Assembly: GCA_016871515.1 (NCBI GenBank)
Contig: VHDE01000057.1
Coordinates: 1-32,179, forward strand
Source of the DNA: Verrucomicrobiota bacterium
Lineage (GTDB): Bacteria; Verrucomicrobiota; Verrucomicrobiia; Limisphaerales; SIBE01
Direction of reading: 5' to 3'
Length of the DNA stretch: 32,179 nt
The notes beneath the pieces were generated by a model that searched no databases, had not been told where the DNA came from, and saw nothing but the letters and a program-made list of their open reading frames with translations. Every line of letters starts with the position of its first letter. Within the stretch, counting starts at the first letter, position 1. The translations under genes and the position numbers were made by a program. Positions 16,911 through 24,650 of this stretch are shown piece by piece.

Positions 16911-16967
16911 TCCGGTTTATGGAGACTAGACTCGCCATTAGAGTTTTCGTTTGTCAGTGCTGAAGGC

Positions 16968-17417
16968 ATGGGGCTAAATGCGACGATGATCGATTGGCTC
17001 TGGAGCAATAACAAATTCCTCGGGATTGAATGGCATTTTTGGAAGGTGATTGGGTGGCTTGGGAACGCCGCATTCTTTGCCCGGTTTATGGTCCAGTGGT
17101 TTGCTTCCGAAAAACGCAAACGAGTGGTAGTTCCTGTCTCCTTTTGGTGGCTGAGTTTATGCGGTTCCTTTTGTCTGCTGACTTATGCTTTGTTCTATCA
17201 GAAAGACTCGGTATTCATCTTTGCTTACGCCTTCACTTGGATTCCTTACATCCGCAACTTAATGCTTCAAAAGCGCACGGCACTTGGGTCACAGACGCAA
17301 TGCGCCTTCTGTTCCGAAGCTTCGTCTGCGAACGCTAAGTTCTGTTGGAATTGCGGCTCCGCGCTGCCTGCTCGCGCCGAGGGCCGATCTGAGTTGGTTG
17401 GAAAAGAAGAGGCCTAA
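16968..17417 (+). CDS. LAB_N-domain membrane protein with C-terminal zinc ribbon
   Basis: The 149-residue protein begins with MGLNATMIDWLWSNNKFLGI and continues with the lipid-A biosynthesis N-terminal (LAB_N) pattern. FWKVIGWLGNAAFFARFMVQWFASEK is followed by helices PVSFWWLSLCGSFCLLTYAL and FIFAYAFTWIPYIRNLML, about three membrane segments in all. LAB_N proteins often stand beside or inside lipid A disaccharide or glycosyltransferase enzymes. A CxxC...CxxC zinc ribbon (CAFCSEASSANAKFCWNCG) is attached at the C-terminus, which I do not know from the usual family. ATG 16968 has AAGG just upstream. ATG 16986 is an alternative. The long upstream open frame is not conserved. Confidence 0.75.
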   Translation: MGLNATMIDWLWSNNKFLGIEWHFWKVIGWLGNAAFFARFMVQWFASEKRKRVVVPVSFWWLSLCGSFCLLTYALFYQKDSVFIFAYAFTWIPYIRNLMLQKRTALGSQTQCAFCSEASSANAKFCWNCGSALPARAEGRSELVGKEEA

Positions 17418-17507
17418 ACACATCGAATCCCGTTGCCGGCGCGACGCCATTTCACAGGCCAAACGGCAGGATGCAGGCCATTACAGTTCGGTTCTTACTC
17501 GTAATGT

Positions 17508-17573
17508 AATCCTAATCCTACTCTTAATCTTCAACGAACGTTGTGACCGGAGATTAGGATTAAGATTAGGATT
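17508..17573. repeat. Imperfect AT-rich inverted repeat
   Basis: The arms at 17508-17530 and 17551-17573 match in about 20 of 23 positions and are built from AATCCTA/TTAGGAT units, which also repeat directly within each arm. It lies between the convergent LAB_N and minus-strand membrane protein genes and could stop transcription, although no GC-rich stem plus T-run is present. Confidence 0.5.
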
Positions 17574-17649
17574 GGGAAATGCTCTCCAAAGACAGGACTT
17601 AACCGAATGGCGGTGAGATGCGGACGGGCGGCGGGCGAACTTCCTATCC

Positions 17650-18060
17650 TCACTTCACAGGCGTCACCGGAATTCGTCCGGCAGTGTTAGTGGCTGCCGG
17701 TTCGGCATTGGTCGAGATGCCGCTGACGGCGGCGTTGGTCGAGCTGATGTACTTGGCTAACACTTCGTTTCCAAAGTCTGGGTAAGCCTTGGCAAATTCT
17801 TGCAATTTGCTTTTGAACTCCAGCATGGCCGGGAGGTTATTCCTTTCGTAGTTGTCCACAAATTGGACCAGCTCTTTGGTTTGGCGGCGTATCTGACTGA
17901 CTTCGCGGAGCAGGAAAAGAAAAAAACTGGCTGTCAGGACGAGCAGCGTGACGAGGACGATATGAAAAAGGTTGCGCAACGATCGATATGATTCGAGCAA
18001 CTCCTCCAGCGAGGCTTCCGAACGAAGTGGGGGATCGAGCGGCTTTTCAGGAATTGTCAT
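17650..18060 (-). CDS. Small single-pass membrane protein, unknown function
   Basis: 136 residues from ATG 18060 (MTIPEKPLDPPLRSEASLEE). One membrane helix (LFHIVLVTLLVLTASFFLFLL, about residues 30-50) is followed by a charged stretch (REVSQIRRQTKELVQFVDNYERNN) likely to form a coiled coil. The tail is rich in Ala, Thr and Asn. I recognise no domain. The upstream gene (18068-18376) is also a small membrane protein and ends 7 bp before this start, so the pair is probably co-translated and may form a complex. The frame is open upstream to 18117, but that stretch overlaps the neighbouring gene. Confidence 0.6.
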   Translation of the reverse strand: MTIPEKPLDPPLRSEASLEELLESYRSLRNLFHIVLVTLLVLTASFFLFLLREVSQIRRQTKELVQFVDNYERNNLPAMLEFKSKLQEFAKAYPDFGNEVLAKYISSTNAAVSGISTNAEPAATNTAGRIPVTPVK

Positions 18061-18067
18061 GATTATT

Positions 18068-18376
18068 TTATTTCTTGCTGGAAGGCAATTGGGACGGAGT
18101 GTTCGTCGAAGGACCATTTGGCGCCGCGTCAGGCTTTACATGGATGCCGACTGACTCCAGGATCGGTTCTATGGCTGGGTTGTGTTTGCTGTATTCGACA
18201 GCGTCGGTTACGAGCCGCTGCAACATTTGGCGGCTCTGATTGATTTGATTGCCGTGAGCCTGGAGGAATTGGAGCCGTCGCATCGACTGCACATAAGTAT
18301 AGGACAGGACAGCCGTCGCGGCTACGCTCAGCGCAAGCAAGGCCACAAGAAAGGTCGCTAAGGAATTGTTTTTCAT
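18068..18376 (-). CDS. Small single-pass membrane protein, unknown function
   Basis: 102 residues from ATG 18376 (MKNNSLATFLVALLALSVAATAVLSYTYVQ). The N-terminal segment (residues 6-27) is a membrane helix or uncleaved signal anchor. A helical stretch with coiled-coil character follows (MRRLQFLQAHGNQINQ), then QRLVTDAVEYSKHNPAIEPILESVG and a low-complexity Pro/Ser/Lys tail. It is the first gene of a two-gene unit with 17650-18060. The two share architecture: helix, short coiled coil, Pro/Thr/Ser tail. I do not recognise the family. Confidence 0.6.
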   Translation of the reverse strand: MKNNSLATFLVALLALSVAATAVLSYTYVQSMRRLQFLQAHGNQINQSRQMLQRLVTDAVEYSKHNPAIEPILESVGIHVKPDAAPNGPSTNTPSQLPSSKK

Positions 18377-18563
18377 GTCGGGCGAGGACGACTCTAACCA
18401 GTTGGCGCGCGTTTTCCAATGCCATTTTGAAACCACTGATGATTTTGAATGATTTTGTCCTTCATGATTTTGTCTGTCCTGGCTGGCTCCTGGCAAACCC
18501 GTTCCGCTCTCAAGCCAGAGTAGCCATCCTTTTCAAGATGCGGAAATGAATTGGGGTACGATC

Positions 18564-18699
18564 AAAACTGTCGGTCAGAGGACCGCAGCGTTCACGGCTG
18601 CAGAACGTGAAACCGCCGGACGACTCGAAACTTTTCGGAACCTTTCGACTCTGCGAACGGTTCTGCAGCGTGAACCCTGCGCTCCTGACCGACGGTTTT
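18564..18699. repeat. Long imperfect inverted repeat upstream of infA
   Basis: The left arm (18564-18607) and right arm (18658-18699) are near reverse complements: GTCGGTCAG with CTGACCGAC, and GGCTGCAGAA with TTCTGCAGC. A smaller nested repeat (CTCGAAA with TTTCGA) lies between. It occupies part of the 509-bp space before infA. The rest holds a short run of near-repeats (CGGTCC) at 18780-18812 and no ORF of merit. Confidence 0.6.
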
Positions 18700-18779
18700 C
18701 ATCGCACCCAATGGATTGGACAAAATCATCATGTCTCAATGTTTTGACAACCGCTGTGGACGGACGGCCCAACTGTCCA

Positions 18780-18817
18780 AACGGTCCAAAACGGTCCACG
18801 GTCCACCACGGTCCAAG
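18780..18817 (+). repeat. Short direct repeats of GGTCCA/CGGTCC
   Basis: ACGGTCCAAAACGGTCCACGGTCCACCACGGTCCAAGG holds four copies of CGGTCC separated by 1-5 bases. It lies about 70 bp upstream of infA. Slippage or a regulator binding region are both possible. Confidence 0.4.
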
Positions 18818-18885
18818 GCCGGTATTGTCGAACTTGATTTTGCGTGGTAGAAGGACCATTCGAAACACAACATTATCGGTGCAAA

Positions 18886-19104
18886 ATGGCTAAAGAAGAG
18901 CCGATCGAAGTTATGGGAACCGTGACTCAGGTTTTGCCGGGAACCATGTTTGGCGCCGCCCTGCCCAACGGGCATGAAGTCCTCGCGCATATCTCGGGCA
19001 AAATGCGGAAGAATTTCATTCGGATAAGCGTTGGTGACAAGGTGAACGTTGAAATGTCACCCTACGACCTCGGGAAAGCCCGCATTACCTTTCGGCATCC
19101 GTAA
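18886..19104 (+). CDS. infA: Translation initiation factor IF-1
   Basis: This 72-residue OB-fold protein binds the ribosomal A site during initiation. The sequence is a standard IF-1: [60 protein letters not shown] and a GKARITFRH end. ATG 18886 gives the family length. An extension to 18844 would add 14 unrelated residues. It is followed after 11 nt by a metallo-beta-lactamase RNase-like gene, so translation and RNA-processing functions are side by side. It is intact. Confidence 0.97.
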   Translation: MAKEEPIEVMGTVTQVLPGTMFGAALPNGHEVLAHISGKMRKNFIRISVGDKVNVEMSPYDLGKARITFRHP

Positions 19105-19115
19105 ACTCACCCGGC

Positions 19116-20510
19116 ATGCGACTTCATTTCCTCGGCGCGACGCGCACCACGACTGGTTCAATGTACCTGATGGAGGTGAACGGCCAGCGGCTTCTCATGG
19201 AGTGCGGTCTGTTTCAAGGCAAGAGATCCGAATCCATTGAGCGCAATCGCAACCTCCCGTTCGATGCGGCTCGGATCGACGCCGTCATCCTGAGCCACGC
19301 TCATATCGATCATTGCGGCAATCTGCCGACACTCTGCCGTCAAGGGTTTAGCGGCAATATCTATTGCACGTTTGCCACGCGCGATCTCGCGAGCATCATG
19401 CTGGAGGACTCGGCTGAAATCCAGCGCGCGGACGCAGAATATGTCTCCAAGAAGCGCGCGAAACAGAACCTTCCTCCGGTCGAACCGCTGTATTCTCCGA
19501 CCGATGCCGAAAAAGCCGTCCGCCAATTTGTGACCTTGAGTTACGATCGTCCGATCCTTGTCGCGGATGGTGTGACCGTGACGTTTCGCGACGCCGGGCA
19601 CATCTTAGGCTCCGCACAAGCAGTCCTGGATATTCGGGAGGGAACGCGACGGTTTCGATACCTTTTCACTGGCGATATCGGTCGAGGAAACGACGACATT
19701 CTTCGCGACCCAGAGCCGGTCGAGGACGTGGACTTCCTGCAGATCGAAAGCACTTATGGGGGCCGCGAGCACTCGGCCAAATCGAGCGCTCTGGTGGAGG
19801 TAGCGCGCCTCGTTCAGGAGACGCTAGCCAAGCGCGGCAAGGTGATCATTCCGGCCTTTTCTGTAGGGCGAACGCAACAAATCGTTTATACGATTCATCA
19901 ATTGACTCGCAATGGGCAGTTGCCGCAGGCGCCCATTTTTGTGGACAGCCCACTCAGCGTCAGCGCAACCGAGGTCTATCGGCTCCATCCGGAATGCTTC
20001 AACGAGCGGATTTACAAGTTCCTTCGCGAAAAGGCGAACCCGTTTGGGATGGAGAACCTGACCTACATTCGAGAACTGGCGCATTCCATGAAGCTGAATG
20101 ATCTCAAGGACCCGGCGATCATTATCAGCGCGTCGGGAATGTGCGAAGCCGGAAGGATTCGCCACCATTTAAAGAACCATATCGGCGTCCCGAATAACTT
20201 AGTTCTGTTCATTGGTTACTGCGCCGAGCACACGTTAGGCGCGCAGATTCTCTCTGGTCTCCCGGTCGTAAATATCTTCGGCGAACCACATGCCGTGCGG
20301 GCCAAAATCGCCTCGATCGATTCCTTTTCGGGACATGCCGACAAGAACGAGCTGAAATGCTATGTCGAGCGGTTGTCCGGTTCCTTACAAAAGATTTCCG
20401 TTATTCACGGCGAGGAATCACAAGCGCTTGCCTTTGCCGAAACGTTGCGGGCGATGAAGCCGAAAGCCGATGTCGTGGCGCCGGAATACAAGCAGGTCAT
20501 TGATTATTGA
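19116..20510 (+). CDS. Beta-CASP metallo-beta-lactamase (RNA-processing exonuclease family)
   Basis: The 464-residue protein has the metallo-beta-lactamase fold followed by a beta-CASP domain. MBL signatures are LSHAHIDHCG (zinc ligands), DAGHILGSAQ and FTGDIGR. Beta-CASP motifs are IPAFSVGRTQQ, ISASGMCEAGRIRHHL and FSGHADKNEL. The family (YsgA/CPSF-73-like) cleaves RNA. The substrate here is unknown. The start is ATG 19116, closely following infA by 11 nt, so they probably share a transcript. A following 125-bp gap holds no recognisable element. No truncation is seen. Confidence 0.92.
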   Translation: MRLHFLGATRTTTGSMYLMEVNGQRLLMECGLFQGKRSESIERNRNLPFDAARIDAVILSHAHIDHCGNLPTLCRQGFSGNIYCTFATRDLASIMLEDSAEIQRADAEYVSKKRAKQNLPPVEPLYSPTDAEKAVRQFVTLSYDRPILVADGVTVTFRDAGHILGSAQAVLDIREGTRRFRYLFTGDIGRGNDDILRDPEPVEDVDFLQIESTYGGREHSAKSSALVEVARLVQETLAKRGKVIIPAFSVGRTQQIVYTIHQLTRNGQLPQAPIFVDSPLSVSATEVYRLHPECFNERIYKFLREKANPFGMENLTYIRELAHSMKLNDLKDPAIIISASGMCEAGRIRHHLKNHIGVPNNLVLFIGYCAEHTLGAQILSGLPVVNIFGEPHAVRAKIASIDSFSGHADKNELKCYVERLSGSLQKISVIHGEESQALAFAETLRAMKPKADVVAPEYKQVIDY

Positions 20511-20635
20511 ATTGGTTATTCGATCCAAGGAGTTGTCTTCATGGCTGAACGAGCCGCGGCTGCCGGAAGCCACGTGCGGGAAAATTGCATTTTCGGCTGC
20601 GCTTTCATCGATGTTTAGGTTAATCCATTAGCGGC

Positions 20636-21727
20636 ATGGGAAAATGGCTGGCACTGCTGAAGTCGCGGATGCTCGAGAGAGCGACCTGGAGCACTTTTTT
20701 GACAATGATTTCGGCTCGTTGTCGAGAAGACCAAATCAAGGCGCGACTGCATCGTTTGGCTTTGCATCCCGTGAGCCGCGCCTTCGCCCTTTCGCTCGCA
20801 TTTCATGGCTTAGTGTTTGGTGCGATTGAGGCAGGTTACCGGATCGGTTGGTGGGATCAGACTCTTTTTTCCACGGCGGCAAAGACAACGAAGCTTAACC
20901 AGCAGTTGTCGGATCAGCAGAAAGATCAATCTTCAGCGACTCGCGAAATCCCCATCGTGTTTATTGAAGTCGATCCCGCTCTCGCGGCCACCAAACCTCC
21001 CGAACAGACCAAATACTACTCGTCCCACAGTTCCCGGGCCGCGAATCGAGAGGCGCAAAAGGACGCGGATATTCCCAAGATTACGGGGACACAGGATAAG
21101 GTTCCCAAAACGTTGGAACATGCCCGATCTGAGCCGATGCCTTTGCAACCAGCACCGCCAGTGGAACAGCCAGCGCGAGAGTCCGAGCAGCCGTCGAGGC
21201 CAAAGAGTGCGGCGGAACCCGGAGAGACGGTCAGTGCCAAACCGTCGGATGATGCGAAGATCAATAAAGAGCCGAGCCGCTGGGCAACCGAACAGCCGCC
21301 GCCACAGCGACGTCCCAGAAGGTTGGACGAGTTGAAAATCGCGCAAGCCACATCACCGGGTGAAAAAATGAAGCAGGATGGAGGTGTCAGACGGTACACG
21401 GTGGAAGGCCTCGATGTGAAAGCGACCCCGTTTGGATCGTATGATGCCAAGGTCGTGGAAGCGATTCGCCAGTGTTGGTACGACATGTTGGACGGGCGAG
21501 ACTTTGTGCGCAATGAATCAGGAAAGGTAGTCTTAACTTTCCGGTTGAATTCGGATGGCAGTGTGAGCCGCCTGAATGTGGCGGAGAGTGATGTCAGCAT
21601 GATTCTATCGATTATTTGCCAGAGAGCTGTCCGAGAGCCTGCCCCTTTCGGACCTTGGCCAAATGACATGCGGCGTCTGATTGGAGCCGATTACCGAGAG
21701 GTTCGTTTTACTTTCCACTACAACTAG
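20636..21727 (+). CDS. TonB/TolA-like energy-transducing or periplasmic-spanning protein
   Basis: The 363-residue protein has a single N-terminal membrane helix near residues 50-70 (FALSLAFHGLVFGAIEAGY). A long periplasmic linker rich in Pro, Glu, Lys and Ala follows (about 80-240). The folded C-terminal domain (YDAKVVEAIRQCWYDMLDGR, then GKVVLTFRLNSDGSVSRLNV) resembles the TonB/TolA C-terminus. It would couple inner-membrane energy to the outer membrane. ExbB/ExbD partners are not in the window. The N-terminal 40 residues (with an internal Cys-Arg stretch) may not be genuine, and an internal start is possible. Confidence 0.72.
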   Translation: MGKWLALLKSRMLERATWSTFLTMISARCREDQIKARLHRLALHPVSRAFALSLAFHGLVFGAIEAGYRIGWWDQTLFSTAAKTTKLNQQLSDQQKDQSSATREIPIVFIEVDPALAATKPPEQTKYYSSHSSRAANREAQKDADIPKITGTQDKVPKTLEHARSEPMPLQPAPPVEQPARESEQPSRPKSAAEPGETVSAKPSDDAKINKEPSRWATEQPPPQRRPRRLDELKIAQATSPGEKMKQDGGVRRYTVEGLDVKATPFGSYDAKVVEAIRQCWYDMLDGRDFVRNESGKVVLTFRLNSDGSVSRLNVAESDVSMILSIICQRAVREPAPFGPWPNDMRRLIGADYREVRFTFHYN

Positions 21728-21786
21728 CACTCGCGCGCCAGGGAAAGATTTCTCCGAGACAACGTTTCGCGCATTGCTCCCATGAA

Positions 21787-21857
21787 CCTGGCAGGACAGC
21801 GCGTCTCGCCTGTCTTGGGTGTACGCAAATGCTGGACAGGCGGGACGCCTATCCTAC
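21787..21857 (-). repeat. Palindromic dispersed repeat, family A copy 2 (inverted)
   Basis: Its reverse complement matches the copy at 6230-6305 over nearly its whole length, including AGCATTTGCGTACACC. It lies in the 380-bp gap before rho. The rest of that gap (21858-22107) is AT-rich leader sequence in which I see no strong promoter or hairpin. Confidence 0.7.
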
Positions 21858-22107
21858 CGCGCAGGTTCGTGGGGAGGGAAAAGGGCGCCGGAAGCGCCGG
21901 AAGATTTTAGAAAATATTAGTTGCACTGAATCGGTTTTGCAATTAACTATACCTCGTCACAGGTCTAACCGACTGCACCCAGCATTGGGTTTTGAGAAAT
22001 GGAACTATTCGGGTCAGCGGTTCTCCCTAATTCAAAATTCATTTTTTTGAAGTATTACACGGCCTTGGTTTGGGAATAGACCCTTTCGGACACACATAAC
22101 ACAAGAT

Positions 22108-23229
22108 ATGAGTACAACGGCTGCAACACCGGAGTTTGGCTCCGGCTATCTCGAAATCTCAGAAAAAGGCTTCGGTTTTCTACGCTCGAGGGAAAACCAC
22201 TTTCAGCCAAAGCCAACGGATATTTTCGTTACACCTGACACAATTAAGAAGAATTTTCTCCGTGAAGGTTGTTTGGTGGGGGGGCCAACCCAGCCACCGC
22301 ACCGCGGGACCAGCCCTCAATTGCGCGAGGTCGAAATGGTGAACGATATGCCCTTCTCCGATTATACCCGCGCAATGCGCTTCGAAAACCTGACAACGAT
22401 TGACCCCTACGAGAAGTTCAACCTGGAAACAACCCCGGATCTAATCGAGACGCGTATCATCGATCTCGTAACCCCCATCGGCAAAGGAACGCGCGGGCTG
22501 ATCGTTGCGCCGCCTAGGACAGGCAAGACAACAATTCTGAAGCAAATCGCGAATGCGGTCACAGCCAACCACACCGAGGTGCATGTTTTAGTGCTTCTGA
22601 TTGACGAACGCCCGGAGGAGGTCACCGATTTCCAGCGCTCGGTCAAAGCCGAAGTGGTCGCGTCATCCAACGACATGGATCTGGAAACCCACGTCCGGCT
22701 CTCTCGGTTCATGATCGAACGTTGCCGGCGGATGGTGGAATCGGGAAAAGACGTATTTGTGTTGCTCGATTCGATCACGCGTGTGGCGCGGGCATACAAC
22801 AGCGTTCACGGTGGCAGCGGCAGAACGATGACTGGCGGCGTCGATGCCCGGGCGCTCGAGATTCCGCGCAAAATGTTCGCCGCAGCTCGGAAGATCGAAG
22901 AAGGCGGCTCGCTGACCATCATTGCGACGGCGCTGGTCGATACCGGGTCGCGCATGGACGAACTGATCTTTCAGGAATTCAAAGGAACAGGAAACATGGA
23001 ATTGATCCTCGACCGCAAACTTTCGGATCGTAGGTTGTTTCCTTCCATCGACATTCCGAAGAGCGGCACGCGCAAAGAAGAAAAATTGTTTGCGGGAAAA
23101 AACATTGAAGCGATCCGAAAGCTGCGTCGCACGATGGTCGATTTGAATCCCGTGGAAGCGATGGAAACTTTGATTGCCGCCCTAAAGAAACACAAAACAA
23201 ACGACGAATTGCTCGCCAAGTTGGGCTGA
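22108..23229 (+). CDS. rho: Transcription termination factor Rho
   Basis: The 373-residue hexameric RNA-dependent ATPase ends transcription. A cold-shock-like RNA-binding domain is at the N-terminus (GYLEISEKGFGFLRS, about 13-27, to residue 80). The ATPase core has Walker A APPRTGKT (134-141), Walker B VFVLLDSITR, the Q/R-loop region GGSGRTMTGGVDARAL and SRMDELIFQEFKGTGNMEL. It lacks the N-terminal Rho_N helical lid domain of E. coli Rho, so it starts directly with the OB fold. The Walker A has Arg-Thr where E. coli has Lys-Ala, a common variant. The gene is intact and stands alone. Confidence 0.97.
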   Translation: MSTTAATPEFGSGYLEISEKGFGFLRSRENHFQPKPTDIFVTPDTIKKNFLREGCLVGGPTQPPHRGTSPQLREVEMVNDMPFSDYTRAMRFENLTTIDPYEKFNLETTPDLIETRIIDLVTPIGKGTRGLIVAPPRTGKTTILKQIANAVTANHTEVHVLVLLIDERPEEVTDFQRSVKAEVVASSNDMDLETHVRLSRFMIERCRRMVESGKDVFVLLDSITRVARAYNSVHGGSGRTMTGGVDARALEIPRKMFAAARKIEEGGSLTIIATALVDTGSRMDELIFQEFKGTGNMELILDRKLSDRRLFPSIDIPKSGTRKEEKLFAGKNIEAIRKLRRTMVDLNPVEAMETLIAALKKHKTNDELLAKLG

Positions 23230-23260
23230 GAATGTCCCAAAGACTTTCGCGCATTTCGAC

Positions 23261-23378
23261 GGAGCGCGGACATCCCTGACATTCCGGTCCGCAGCAGTTC
23301 TTGAGCTTCTAGTCCCCACAGACCCGCCAGCGCATTCCGTCGGATGGACATTGCTGCGGACAGGAATGTCCGCGCTCC
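23261..23378. repeat. Nested inverted repeat, GGAGCGCGGAC family
   Basis: GGAGCGCGGACAT (23261-23273) pairs with ATGTCCGCGCTCC (23366-23378), and ATTCCGGTCCGCAGCA (23281-23296) pairs, with one mismatch, with 23352-23367. The outer end is shared with the inverted repeat at 10139. It fills about a third of the 335-bp gap between rho and the WYL gene and could also act as rho's terminator. The remaining ~190 bp before the WYL gene hold no clear promoter. Confidence 0.65.
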
Positions 23379-23565
23379 ATTCTGTCTGGAGGTTGGAGGT
23401 TCAATAGGCAGAAATGTTTCTCGCCATCGCCGGATAATCGGTCTTATTGTCGGGGCACGCAAGAGCGGCTGCCTTAAGGCGTAAGCTCGGTGGAACGTGT
23501 GAGTTGTAAGCCGATCGCATTTTGTGCGTCCATTGAGCGTTCCCCAAGGCTAGGCCGAGTGACTT

Positions 23566-24633
23566 ATGAGCAAGCGCCGAGACCCCACGCCAGCGTTGCC
23601 AGCGCACCGGCCGCCCTTGGAACGGATGATGCGCATTCATCAAATGATTCAGAGGGGCAAATACCCGAATGCTTTGGGCATAGCACGCGAGTTGGAAGTA
23701 AGCGCGAAATCGGTTTATCGCGATCTCGATTTCATGCGAGACCGTTTGCGTCTGCCGCTGGAATTTGATTACACCCGGTCGGGCTACTACTACACCGAGC
23801 CGGTGAACGCTTTTCCAACGCTGCAGATGACCGAGGGAGAGCTTTTCGCATTGCTCGTGGCAGAAAAGGCGCTGCAACAATATCGCGGGACCAGTTTCGA
23901 GCGGCCCCTTCGCAGCGCTTTTAAGAAAATGGCTGCTTCCCTGTCCGAGACGGTATCGATGCGTTGGGCAGATTGGGATGAAAGCATTTCGTTCCGGACG
24001 AGTGCTGAGCCGGTCGTGAATCTCGAAATCTTTGACGAACTGGCCAAGGCCACGGCGCGATGCCGGCAGGTTCTCTTGGCCTATCGCAAACCTGGCCACG
24101 CGGCGCCGGAGCTTCGGCGAGTGGATCCATATCATCTGGCCAACATCAACGGGGAATGGTTCCTTTTTGCTTACGATCACCTGCGGAAAGACATTCGGAC
24201 TTTTGTTCCCACTCGAATTCAAAAAGTAAGCTATACAGGGAGAAGATTCCTCCGGCCCCATCGGTTTTCCCTGCAGCGCCGGCTGCGTGACAGCTTTGGC
24301 GTCCATTCCGGCGCTGGCGAATATGAAATCCGTATTCAATTTGATGAGTTGGCAGCCGATTATATTCGCGAGAAGAAATGGCATTCCTCGCAACGCTTGC
24401 GGGAACTGCCAGAGGGCGGAGTTGAATTGCGGGTCAAACTTTCGAGCCTGGCAGAAATTCAGCGCTGGGTCCTTGGCTGGGGCGGCCATGCGGTCGTGCT
24501 GCATCCGCCGGAGCTGGCGGCGGCGGTGCGGGAAGCCGCTCGAAAGATTCTTGAACAGACGGACGAACGCGTTTTGTCCGGCGAAAAAGTTAATGGAAAT
24601 CCAGGTGATCCCCTATTTGCAAAAGTACCGTAG
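23566..24633 (+). CDS. WYL-domain transcriptional regulator (PafB/PafC-like)
   Basis: The 355-residue protein has an N-terminal winged helix-turn-helix (RMMRIHQMIQRGKYPNALGI, then ARELEVSAKSVYRDLDFMRD), then a WYL domain from about residue 155 (VLLAYRKPG, RRVDPYHLANINGEWFLFAYD, IRTFVPTRIQKV) and a WCX-like C-terminal extension. In actinobacteria, PafB/PafC of this family are encoded beside the proteasome genes and control DNA-damage genes. Here it is a single gene, 17 nt before the AAA ATPase gene on the same strand, so it is probably part of the operon and may regulate it or sense damage. It is intact. Confidence 0.88.
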   Translation: MSKRRDPTPALPAHRPPLERMMRIHQMIQRGKYPNALGIARELEVSAKSVYRDLDFMRDRLRLPLEFDYTRSGYYYTEPVNAFPTLQMTEGELFALLVAEKALQQYRGTSFERPLRSAFKKMAASLSETVSMRWADWDESISFRTSAEPVVNLEIFDELAKATARCRQVLLAYRKPGHAAPELRRVDPYHLANINGEWFLFAYDHLRKDIRTFVPTRIQKVSYTGRRFLRPHRFSLQRRLRDSFGVHSGAGEYEIRIQFDELAADYIREKKWHSSQRLRELPEGGVELRVKLSSLAEIQRWVLGWGGHAVVLHPPELAAAVREAARKILEQTDERVLSGEKVNGNPGDPLFAKVP

Positions 24634-24650
24634 CGGGTTACCTTCATGCC

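Noticed and set aside
16473..16967. Upstream extension of the LAB_N gene
   Set aside because: It is antisense to the PAS/LuxR remnant and has no conserved features.
17508..17573. CRISPR-like repeat pattern
   Set aside because: The AATCCTA units are short and form one inverted repeat without regular spacers.
18780..18817. Rho-independent terminator
   Set aside because: Direct repeats only, with no stem followed by a T-run.
18844..18885. Fourteen-residue extension of IF-1
   Set aside because: IF-1 proteins begin at MAKEE; the extension is unrelated.
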